Origin: Collinsella aerofaciens
Lineage (GTDB): Bacteria > Actinomycetota > Coriobacteriia > Coriobacteriales > Coriobacteriaceae
Assembly (NCBI RefSeq): GCF_028206995.1
Contig: NZ_JAQLFL010000002.1
Location: 172,925-236,924, forward strand
Direction of reading: 5' to 3'
Length of the DNA: 64,000 nucleotides
The notes under the pieces are model-generated. The model was not told the DNA's origin and did not search any database. It worked only from the letters and a program-made list of their open reading frames with translations. The position numbers and the translations under genes were made by a program. Positions within the stretch are counted from its first letter, which is position 1. Each line of letters starts with the position of its first letter. Positions 53,947 through 61,303 of this stretch are shown in pieces.

Positions 53947-53973
53947 ACGGCGTCGCGGGAGCGGCGCCGTTTC
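53947..53973 (+). terminator. Hairpin after attR (displaced tRNA terminator)
   Basis: ACGGCGTCGC pairs with GCGGCGCCGT (one mismatch) over GGGA, then TTTCT. It was probably the original tRNA-Arg terminator. Confidence 0.65.
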
Positions 53974-54026
53974 TGGTTTGCGGGGGCCGCCGTGCTGCTC
54001 GCCCGTGGGGGATGGGCATCTGTTTC

Positions 54027-55257
54027 CTAGAGTGTGCTGCGGTAAATCTTTCTCGCGTCGTCCAGCGTGAGCTTCTTGAAGCTGCCGAAGAGCTCTCCGC
54101 GGTTGATCTTGAGGTCCGGAATCATCTTTTCGATATCGTCCTCGGTGACTCCGAACTCCGATAGCGTGCGCGGCATTCCCAGCGAGACGTTGAAATCCTG
54201 CAGCTCGTCGATGGTCGCTTCGACCGCGTACTCGATTGCCTGCTCGGGGGTTACCTCCACATCGAGCTCGTCCGCGTCCGAATCGACGGGTTCGACGCCA
54301 AAGGCCTGGGCGCTGAACTCCAGGAAGCGCTCGGGGTGCTCTCGCCATGCGTAGCGCAACCAGGCGGGGAAGATGACGGCGAGGCCGGCGTCGTGCGTGA
54401 TCTTGGTGTCCAGTGCGGACAGCTCGTGCTCAAGGACGTGGCAGGTCCAATCGCCGTCGCGCAGGCCGAGGACACCCAGGCCGCAGCCGGCGAGGCCGTT
54501 ATGGGCGAGCGTACCCACCCACATGATCTCGGCGCGGGCGTCGTAGTCATCTGGGTTCTCCATCACCTTGGACGCCGCCTCCATCGCAGCGCGCACTGGC
54601 CCGCAGGCGCTGTTGTCGGTTACGCCCACGGCGGGCTCGCCGGAGAAGAGTCGCTCCATGTATGGGCGATCATGTCGGTCACTCCCGCGGCGGTCTGGTA
54701 GGCGGGCAGGGTGAAGGTCAGTTCCGGGTCGAGGAAGGCGATGGCTGGGCGGTTGAGGTCCGTGTTAATGCCGCATTTGAGGTGCTCCTCGTCGTTGCTG
54801 ATAACGCAGGAGTTAGAGGCCTCGGACCCGATGCGGGGATGGTCGCCACGCAGGCGACGTCGATGCGGTCGGCGGGAACGGCGCGCTTGCGGAAGAAGTC
54901 CCATACGTCGCCGTCGTATACCGCCCCCAGCGCGATGGCCTTCGCGCAGTCCATGGCTGAGCCGCCGCCCACGGGCAGGATGATGTCGACGTCGTTTTCC
55001 CGTGCGAGCTCGACGCCTTCTCGCACCAAGCCTATTTCGGGGTTTGGACGCACCCCTCTAAGCTCGATGTGCTCCACGCCCGCGGCGTCGAGCGATGCCT
55101 TCACGTGGCCGAGCGTTCCGCAGCGGACTACGGAACCCTTGCCGTAGACAATGAGCGCTCGGCGGTGGCCGGAGACGGACAGGGTCTCCCCAACCTTGTC
55201 GGTCACTTTTCGTCCAAAGACAAAGCGGGTGGGGGAGTAGAGGGAGAAATCGTTCAT
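54027..55257 (-). pseudogene. Iron-containing alcohol dehydrogenase, two frameshifts
   Basis: A group III (BdhA/YqhD-like) alcohol dehydrogenase of about 410 codons in three frames. The N-terminal part from 55257 has FSLYSPTRFVFG and the NAD(P)-binding VGGGSAMDCAKAIA. After ATIPASG a one-base loss near 54825 shifts the frame into SEASNSCVISN...PAYQTAAGVTDMIAHT. A second one-base loss near 54660 shifts into MERLFSGEP, leading to the metal-binding histidines and the C terminus. Each break restores perfect family sequence when one base is added, so either the gene decayed recently or these are assembly errors. Ribosome site GGAG precedes 55257. The intact enzyme would interconvert aldehydes and alcohols. 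Confidence 0.85.
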
Positions 55258-55509
55258 GGAGCTCCAATCTGGCGTTTCGCCCTACATGCGCGGAGGAGTT
55301 TTTCGGGCGCATCGCCTGCATTCGCGTCGCAATCTCGGCGGCGCGGTGCGGTCCGTGGATTCCATCGTATCGCCCGCGGCATCCCTTACCGACGATTGGG
55401 GCGAGTCTGCATTTCGCGGCGCGACGTCCACCTGGCGGACGATATCCGTTCGCGACACGTGGCCGTCCCGGTCGCAATAGCGTATGCGCACCGGGTCGCC
55501 GAGATGGGC

Positions 55510-55644
55510 CTGTGACCCCTTCTCCTGATGCGAGCGCGCGAGACGGACGAGCAGCGGCGCGAGCACCTGCTCGACCGTCTCCTCCCGATACCACGCCGCC
55601 ACGGGCAACCCGTTCACGTCAAACCCGTACGTTCGCCATGCCAT
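55510..55644 (-). pseudogene. N-terminal remnant resembling a nucleoside/sugar kinase-family protein
   Basis: The segment RTYGFDVNGLPVAAWYREET, followed by VEQVLAPLLVRLARSHQEKG, resembles the start of P-loop kinases of the uridine-kinase/PanK-like class. In those a GxPGSGKS loop should follow. Here the sequence turns into unrelated text (HLGDPVRIRYCDRD) without any P loop. It is interpreted as a truncated remnant. Bases 55258-55509 hold no supportable gene. Confidence 0.3.
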
Positions 55645-55751
55645 TCGCCTCGCCGCCTTCGCCGAACGAAACCGCGTATCCAGACCGCCGGTCCCCAACC
55701 CAGCACTTCGACGAGCCTTCGCGCGCACTTCTGCGGTCGGGATGCGCCCGT

Positions 55752-55937
55752 GAGGCGCTCGGCTGGCAGCGCCATTGCCGCTCGCTGTGTCGAGCGCGAG
55801 TGTCGAGAAGTCGCCACATGCCACTCAGATGTAGCATGGAGTGCCGAAGCGCACGCGCCCGTGACGAAACACTGGCGCCAACCCGTTCCGCGCACCACCC
55901 CGCCCGTAAGGTGTGTGGCGAAAGGAGGACCAGCCGC
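55752..55937 (+). repeat. Duplicated levR promoter region, copy 1
   Basis: Nearly the same as 61109-61303 over about 190 bases, with scattered substitutions. Shared features are two GTGTCGAG boxes 13 bases apart (55787-55794 and 55800-55807; 61152-61159 and 61165-61172) and the ribosome site AAAGGAGGACC. The possible -10 TATCAT of copy 2 reads TAGCAT here. Confidence 0.8.
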
Positions 55938-56128
55938 ATGAACATCCCCGAGACACAGAGCCTACCTCGATCGCATTCCGCACGAGCTTCTCTGACATTT
56001 CCGCCCATTACCACGTGGAGGTCCCCGTCACGGAGATCGCCTACGCATACGACTACATCAATTCCCGGCATGCCCCTCGCAGGCAGGCCACGCTGAACGA
56101 CGGGTCCGCGGCCCGGCAGGAAGAATGA
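55938..56128 (+). pseudogene. LevR-type regulator remnant with about 2.5 kb internal deletion
   Basis: The first codons (ATG AAC ATC CCC GAG ACA CAG) match the intact regulator at 61304. After a 12-base loss and CTCGATCGCAT, the sequence jumps to the regulator's extreme 3' end. Bases 55973-56071 are identical over 99 of 99 positions to 63902-64000. The join falls in the shared tetramer GCAT and puts the tail out of frame. The C-terminal frame, FRTSFSDISAHYHVEVPV to SAARQEE, ends at 56128 and shows how the intact protein should end beyond the window. Confidence 0.9.
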
Positions 56129-56191
56129 CGCGCCTCGGCACAGGCCATGCCGAAACGCGTCACGCAAGCAAAGGAAGGAAGCCAACATCAC

Positions 56192-56680
56192 ATGAGCATC
56201 ATCGCAGCACGCATCGACAACCGCCTGCTACACGGCATAGTGGCAACCCAGTGGGTACCCGAGTTCCGTCCGCAGCGTCTCATGGTCATCGATGACATCG
56301 TCGCCAACGACCCGACCAAGAAGGCTGCCATGCGGATGGCAAAGCCCTCGGGAGTCGCCCTCTCCATTATCAACAAGGAGACGGCTCTCGCGAACTATCG
56401 GGCGGGCAAGTACGACGACCACACGGTCTTCATCGTGGCGCGAGACCCCCAGACCATCCTCGACGTCATACAGACGGGCCAGGTTGTTCCCACACTCGTG
56501 GTCGGAGGCACAGTCTTTCCCGAAGAGGGGTCAGACGCCGTCCAGGTGAGCAGTCGCGCCTACGTCACCAAAGACGAGCTGCCCGCATATCGAGCGATTG
56601 CTGGCACCGGCTGCGATATCACCGTTCGCTATGTGCCGGCCGACAAGCCCGTAGAGCTCTCCAGCATCATCACGCTTTAG
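56192..56680 (+). CDS. Mannose/fructose-family PTS, EIIB component
   Basis: A 162-residue cytoplasmic phosphocarrier. The phosphorylation site His14 lies in ARIDNRLLHGIVATQW; the mid-protein IVARDPQTILDVI and VVGGT segments are typical of EIIB-Man/Lev/Sor. The start ATG 56192 follows AAGGAAGGA; the in-frame ATG at 56147 lies upstream without a ribosome site. First gene of the second PTS operon (IIB, IIC, IID, IIA, glycosidase), placed directly behind the deleted levR remnant. The levDEFG-sacC-like content suggests fructose or fructan-derived sugars. Confidence 0.93.
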   Translation: MSIIAARIDNRLLHGIVATQWVPEFRPQRLMVIDDIVANDPTKKAAMRMAKPSGVALSIINKETALANYRAGKYDDHTVFIVARDPQTILDVIQTGQVVPTLVVGGTVFPEEGSDAVQVSSRAYVTKDELPAYRAIAGTGCDITVRYVPADKPVELSSIITL

Positions 56681-56695
56681 CAAGGGAGTGAACTT

Positions 56696-57469
56696 ATGAC
56701 ACCATCCATCATCCAGATAGCCGTCGTTACACTCATCGCCTTCATCTACGGAGCCGAGAAGAACGCGGGACAAATTCTCACGAACATGTCCGTCACGCCA
56801 GCATGGTTCGTCGGACTTGCGCTCGGCGACCCCGTAACCGGCCTCGCCGTCGGCGCCATCGTCCAACTCATGAGCCTGGGCGTGGCGGCCATGGGAGGAG
56901 CCTCCGTCCCCGACTATCCCACTGCCGCCATCATTGGCGCCGTCGTTGCCATCACCTCGGGTCAGGAGGCGAGCGTCGGCGTTGCCGCCGGAATCGCAGT
57001 CGGCATGCTCGGCCTTCAGCTCGACGTCATCGCCAAGACGGCAAACGGCTTCCTCGGGCGTGCCTCGCAGCGCTTTGCCGAAGAGGGCAAGTACTCGCAG
57101 ATGAAGAGCGTACTTTTCCTCGGTCCGGTCTTCTATGGCCTTACGGCGGCCATCCCCACGTTTGCCGTACTGCTCTTTGGCGCCGATGCCGTCAACGCTT
57201 TCCTCTCCGTCATGCCCTCCTGGTTCACGACCGGCCTCTCCATCGCCGCCGGTATCCTCCCCGTCGTCGGCCTTGCGATGCTTCTGTCCTTCATGCCAAT
57301 GAAGAAGTTCATCGCCTACGCCATCGTTGGCTTCGTTCTGGCCGCCTACCTGCAGATAAGCATTCTCCCCATCGCCCTGCTCGGTGCCGCCGCGGCCATC
57401 GAGTACTACAAGTCGCACAGCAATCCGTCCGTAAACGCCCTCGACGCTGGAGGTCTGGAAGATGAGTAA
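56696..57469 (+). CDS. Mannose/fructose-family PTS, EIIC component
   Basis: A 257-residue membrane permease subunit. The helices are Gly/Ala-rich, with the family block LTNMSVTPAWFVGLALGDPVTGLAVGAIVQLM (about residues 26-57). It differs clearly from manY at 24912, so the two systems are paralogous rather than recently duplicated. It begins 15 bases after EIIB with AAGGGAG and overlaps EIID by eight bases. Confidence 0.94.
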   Translation: MTPSIIQIAVVTLIAFIYGAEKNAGQILTNMSVTPAWFVGLALGDPVTGLAVGAIVQLMSLGVAAMGGASVPDYPTAAIIGAVVAITSGQEASVGVAAGIAVGMLGLQLDVIAKTANGFLGRASQRFAEEGKYSQMKSVLFLGPVFYGLTAAIPTFAVLLFGADAVNAFLSVMPSWFTTGLSIAAGILPVVGLAMLLSFMPMKKFIAYAIVGFVLAAYLQISILPIALLGAAAAIEYYKSHSNPSVNALDAGGLEDE

Positions 57470-58322
57470 CGAAGTTAACGCCACCAAGGCAAACGAAGCG
57501 CCAACCTGCCTGGCAGACGGAACGTACCAGCCAGTCCTCACCGTTTCCGATCTCGACCGTTGCGGCCGCCGCTGGATGCTCGGCGCGTCCATCTATAACT
57601 ATGAGTCCCAGTGTGCCCCGGCGGTCATGTTCGCAACCGAACCCGCCCTGCGCAAGATCTATGCAGGAGACGAGGAGGGCTACCGCAGGTCACTTCTGAG
57701 CACCTATCGCTATTACAATGCGACTCCCCAGGTAAGCGGCCTGCTCCTCGGCGCCGGCCTAGCCTTGGAGGACAAGGGGCACAATGACGCCATCGACGCG
57801 GTCCAAGACCTTAAGATTGGCCTCATGGGCTCCCTCTCAGGAGTCGGCGACACGATCTTCGCCATCCTCATTCCCACCATCTTCGGCTCCATCGCCGCCT
57901 ACATGGGACAGGCGGGAAACCCCGTCGGCGTGCTTCTCTGGCTTGCCGTCGCCATCGCCATCTTCGTATGGAAGCTCTTTGACTGGCGCATAGGCTATAA
58001 GTTCGGCGACAAGCTCTTCACGACCCTTGCCGAGAAGATGTCCGTTTTCACCGAGTCGACGTCGGCACTTGGCATGATGGTCGTCGGTGCGCTCATCCCC
58101 ACCGTCATCAAGGTCTCGTGTGGTCTCACGTTCACCATGGGTGAAGTTACGCTCGACGTCCAGACGGGCATCCTCGACCAAATCATGGTCGGCATGCTGC
58201 CCGTAATAGCCACAGCCATCGTCTACGCCCTCGTCAAGCGCAAGGTCAGCATCAACAAGATTGTCCTCGGCATCCTCATCATCTCGTGGGTGTGCGCGGC
58301 TTTCGGCATTCTTGCTGCCTAG
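57462..58322 (+). CDS. Mannose/fructose-family PTS, EIID component
   Basis: A 286-residue partner of EIIC. Features include SDLDRCGRRWMLGASIYNYESQCAPAVMF near the N terminus and the GLMGSLSGVGDTIFAILIPTI loop (about 120-140), which corresponds to GPLAGVGDPVFWFTLRPI in manZ. Hydrophobic helices and a Val/Ile-rich C terminus follow. Its start lies eight bases inside the EIIC gene, so the membrane subunits are translationally coupled. Confidence 0.94.
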   Translation: MSNEVNATKANEAPTCLADGTYQPVLTVSDLDRCGRRWMLGASIYNYESQCAPAVMFATEPALRKIYAGDEEGYRRSLLSTYRYYNATPQVSGLLLGAGLALEDKGHNDAIDAVQDLKIGLMGSLSGVGDTIFAILIPTIFGSIAAYMGQAGNPVGVLLWLAVAIAIFVWKLFDWRIGYKFGDKLFTTLAEKMSVFTESTSALGMMVVGALIPTVIKVSCGLTFTMGEVTLDVQTGILDQIMVGMLPVIATAIVYALVKRKVSINKIVLGILIISWVCAAFGILAA

Positions 58323-58355
58323 CCTAGGGCTAGACCAACCCACAAAGGACGCATT

Positions 58356-58760
58356 ATGAGGCACATCATCATTGCATCGCACTACGGCCTGGCAGCCGGA
58401 CTCGGAGACACGCTCAAGGCCATCATAGGACCGGGGCACGACATCAGGGTTGTCTGCGCGTTTACAGACGAAACCCCGCTCGAGGAGAAGCTCGCCAGCG
58501 CATTCGAGGGCATCGCCGAAGATGACGAGACCCTCGTTCTCACCGACATCCTTCAGGGCAGCGTAAACCAGCTCGTAGCCTGCTCGGCTCCGCGAGGCGC
58601 GTTCATAGTGACCGGCGTAAACCTTCCCGTGGCCCTCGAGCTCTCGCTCCACGCCGGACAGCTTACTCCCGATGTGGTGAGGCATGTCGTCACCCAAGCC
58701 AAAGAGCAGCTCGTCTACCTCGGAGATCTGACTCCGGACGTTGACGAAGAAGACGAATAG
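58356..58760 (+). CDS. Mannose/fructose-family PTS, EIIA component
   Basis: A 134-residue phosphocarrier that takes phosphate from HPr at His9 (IIIASHYGLAAGL). The LTDILQGSVNQ segment and VTGVNLPVALEL are conserved EIIA-Man features. It is a separate polypeptide, whereas in the operon at 23904 EIIA is fused to EIIB. AAAGGAC precedes the ATG. Follows EIID by 33 bases, in the same operon. Confidence 0.93.
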   Translation: MRHIIIASHYGLAAGLGDTLKAIIGPGHDIRVVCAFTDETPLEEKLASAFEGIAEDDETLVLTDILQGSVNQLVACSAPRGAFIVTGVNLPVALELSLHAGQLTPDVVRHVVTQAKEQLVYLGDLTPDVDEEDE

Positions 58761-58789
58761 GAAAGACGCGACAGTAAGGAGGACGAGAC

Positions 58790-60226
58790 ATGCGCAAAGT
58801 CCCGACCAATAACCAGCACCTGTTCTACCAACCGAAGGACGTGTGGGTGGGAGACGTCATGCCCTTCGGCAAGGACGGCACGTTCTATCTATACCACCAG
58901 CGTGACACGCGCGACCCCGCTCCGCTTGCCGAAGGACAGCCCTTTGGGTGGTCGCTCGCGACCACCCAGGACTTCGTGACGTACCAGGAACACGGAACGG
59001 CGATCCCCCACGGCGGAGAAGACGACCAAGACCAGTTCATCTACGCCGGAACCGTCTACGAGGCAAAAGGGGAGGTACGCGCTTTCTATACCGGGTTCAA
59101 CCGCAACTACCTGCGAGAAGGCAAAACGTCCCAGGTGCTCATGCAGGCGAAGGCCTGCTCGGATGATTATGCGACGTGGAAAAAGACGGGTGTTGCAGCA
59201 GAGCTCACGCCTCAGCCAGGATACGATGGGCGCAACTGGCGCGACCCTTTCGTAATATGGGATGACGACCGGAAGGAATACCTCCTCGTACTGGGCACGC
59301 GTAAGGGAGACGACCCCTCCAAAACCCTCCAAACTGGCAGGCTCGTTCACTTTACGTCGAAGGACCTCGAGCACTGGCAGTTCAAGGGCGACTTTTGGGC
59401 CCCCGGCCTCTACACCATGTTCGAAATGCCAGACATTTTCAAAATTGGCGATTGGTGGTACCTGGTCTACTCTGAGTACAGCGACGAGAACAAGATCGTC
59501 TACCGCATGAGCCGCGATCTCTACGGTCCGTGGGAGAAGCCGAGAGATGACGCCTTCGACGGGAGGGCGTATTACGCCGGACGGACCGCCTTCGACGGAT
59601 CGCGCAGGATTCTGTCCGGCTGGGTCCCCACGCGCGAGAACGACGATGACCGGGCCAACTGGCTTTGGGGTGGCTCGTTTATGCCCCATGAGGTGTACCA
59701 GCGCCCCAATGGCACCCTCGGCGTTCGCCCTCCCCAAAGCATAAGGGATGCGTTCGAGTGCCCTGATGCCGTCCCGGATATCGAGCTTCGCGGAGACCAC
59801 GAACGAACGGAGTGCGTAATCACCGAAAACGCAGGCGAGATCTTCTGCTTCGAGGCAGACGTGACGTTCAGGGACGCTTGCGACTTCTCAATTCGAGCCT
59901 ACAAGAATCTCGAGACCGACGAGTCGTACGAATACCGCTTCGACCTCGACGCGAATCGGCTCTCGTTCGACAAGAGTCCCTGTTACAAGTGGTTCCGCGT
60001 AATGGATAAGGGGCTTTGGAGGCCAGTCTGGCTCGAGTCCGGGCGTTCTTACCACCTGCAGCTCATCGTTGACGACAACATCCTCGTCCTCTATCTCGAC
60101 GGTACCGCACTCACGACACGCGTCTGCGAGAAGTTCGGCCACTCGCTTGCTGTTACGGTAACGAATGGCGAACTCAAACTGTCCAACATAGCCTTGGCGA
60201 AGGGGCTGCGCGAACAGGAAAAGTAA
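58790..60226 (+). CDS. GH32-like beta-fructosidase, intracellular
   Basis: A 478-residue glycosidase of the five-bladed beta-propeller clan GH-J plus a C-terminal beta-sandwich (about 340-478). Candidate catalytic residues are Asp22 (WVGDVMPF, at the place of the usual NDPNG), Asp152 in NWRDPFV (transition-state stabiliser), and Glu212 in FEMPDIF (acid/base; usually FECPDLF). There is no signal peptide, so it should act on sugars already brought in, probably phosphorylated, by the adjoining PTS. The N-terminal motif is unusual for sucrose-6-phosphate hydrolases, so the substrate may be a different fructoside. AAGGAGG precedes ATG 58790. Last gene of the operon. Confidence 0.85.
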   Translation: MRKVPTNNQHLFYQPKDVWVGDVMPFGKDGTFYLYHQRDTRDPAPLAEGQPFGWSLATTQDFVTYQEHGTAIPHGGEDDQDQFIYAGTVYEAKGEVRAFYTGFNRNYLREGKTSQVLMQAKACSDDYATWKKTGVAAELTPQPGYDGRNWRDPFVIWDDDRKEYLLVLGTRKGDDPSKTLQTGRLVHFTSKDLEHWQFKGDFWAPGLYTMFEMPDIFKIGDWWYLVYSEYSDENKIVYRMSRDLYGPWEKPRDDAFDGRAYYAGRTAFDGSRRILSGWVPTRENDDDRANWLWGGSFMPHEVYQRPNGTLGVRPPQSIRDAFECPDAVPDIELRGDHERTECVITENAGEIFCFEADVTFRDACDFSIRAYKNLETDESYEYRFDLDANRLSFDKSPCYKWFRVMDKGLWRPVWLESGRSYHLQLIVDDNILVLYLDGTALTTRVCEKFGHSLAVTVTNGELKLSNIALAKGLREQEK

Positions 60227-60276
60227 GCCAGTGAACCTCGTCGCCACAGCGACTCCCCCAGCAAAACATGCGAACA

Positions 60277-60310
60277 ACGGGTCCGGCCGCATTTCGGCGA
60301 CCGGACCCGT
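60277..60310. terminator. Hairpin ending the PTS-fructosidase operon
   Basis: ACGGGTCCGG pairs exactly with CCGGACCCGT, with a further CCG/CGG pairing inside the loop. T run absent. It lies 50 bases after the stop. Confidence 0.6.
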
Positions 60311-60372
60311 CCTGCGCCCTGATGGCACATGGCCCCAGGCTGCCGACAGCAAGGCGGCCTTAGGGGCCTCGC

Positions 60373-60533
60373 TTACAGGTTGCGGAGCGCGTCGACGAGG
60401 GGGCCTTGTCCTCGGCGACTCGTTGGCCTGCTTGATGACCTTCGCGGACACGCCGGTCACCACGGCACCGGCCGGCACGTCCTCCACGCATGCGGCACCG
60501 GTGGCCACCGTGGCGCCCTTGCCCACGCGAACA
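60373..60533 (-). pseudogene. dapH: 3' fragment of tetrahydrodipicolinate N-acyltransferase
   Basis: Reading on from base 60533, the frame VRVGKGATVATGA...CVEDVPAGAVVTGVSAKVIKQ is the last left-handed beta-helix coil and tail of a DapH/DapD-type acyltransferase of lysine synthesis. Frameshifts follow after QANE; restoring frame gives a tail AEDKA...LVDALRNL ending at the stop 60373. Only about 50 codons remain, joined out of frame to the dapA fragment. Confidence 0.65.
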
Positions 60534-61023
60534 TGCGCATGATGTTGGGGTGGGCGGCCAGACGCTCCACGTTGGCCGCGCTGATGCTGCAGCCGGTGCG
60601 CCCGGGGATGTTGTAGATGATGCAGGGGATGTCCACCGCGCTGGCCGTGTGAACGAGGCACTGGTAGATGTCCTCCTCGTTGGACTTGTTGCAGTACGGC
60701 GAGATGATGAGCGGGGCGTCGGCGTTCAGCTTCTAGTACGTGAGGCTCTTGCGCGCCTGCGTGGCCGTGCAGTTGGAGCCCGAACCGGCGATGGCCGGCA
60801 CGTGCCCGGCCACGTGCTCCACGACTAACTTGACGACCTCGTTGTTTTCCTCGTCGGTCATCGTGGCTGACTTGCCGGTGGTGCCCAGTGTGAGGATGGC
60901 GTCGGTGCCGCTCTCGATCTGGAGTTCGAGCAGCATCTCGAGCTGGGCAAAGTTGACGGAGCCGTCCTCGTCGAATGGCGTGACGAGCGCGATTATGGAA
61001 CCCTCGAGCTTGCGGACGTCCAT
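60534..61023 (-). pseudogene. dapA: Truncated 4-hydroxy-tetrahydrodipicolinate synthase
   Basis: Starts at ATG 61023 with AGGCAGGAAACC upstream. The text EGSIIALVTPFDEDGSVNF, GTDAILTLGTTGKSATMT and HVPAIAGSGSN is clear DapA (aldolase barrel, lysine synthesis). A TAG at 60733-60735 interrupts it after KSLTY. The same frame then continues with DapA-like sequence (APLIISPYCNKSNEEDIYQC, IPCIIYNIPGRTG, HPNIMRM) before ending in the dapH fragment. So it has a premature stop and has lost its 3' third. The intact gene would be about 290 codons. Confidence 0.85.
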
Positions 61024-61108
61024 GGTTTCCTGCCTTTCCGAGCCGTCCGGGCGCGGGGCGTCCGCGCCAGCGGCAGAGTCGGTTCGAGCGATGTAGCCAG
61101 AGACGGAG

Positions 61109-61303
61109 CAAACGGCGAGGCGCTCGGCGGACAGCGCCGTTGCCGCTCGCTGTGTCGAGCGCAAGTGTCGAGAAGTCGCCATATGTCACTACAGATGTAT
61201 CATGGAGTGCCGAAGTGCACGCGCCCGTGACGGAACGCGGGCGCCAACCCGTCCCGAGCACCACCCCGCCCGTAAGGTGTGGGACGAAAGGAGGACCAGC
61301 CGC
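61109..61303 (+). repeat. Duplicated levR promoter region, copy 2
   Basis: Homologous to 55752-55937. Contains GTGTCGAG boxes at 61152-61159 and 61165-61172, a possible -10 TATCAT (61198-61203), and the ribosome site AAAGGAGG before ATG 61304. It also separates the divergent dapA remnant from levR. Confidence 0.75.

Noticed and set aside
55282..55824. Full 180-codon minus-strand protein gene
   Set aside because: Only a 45-codon stretch looks protein-like; the N-terminal part translates the duplicated levR promoter region and the rest matches no family, so only a remnant is listed.
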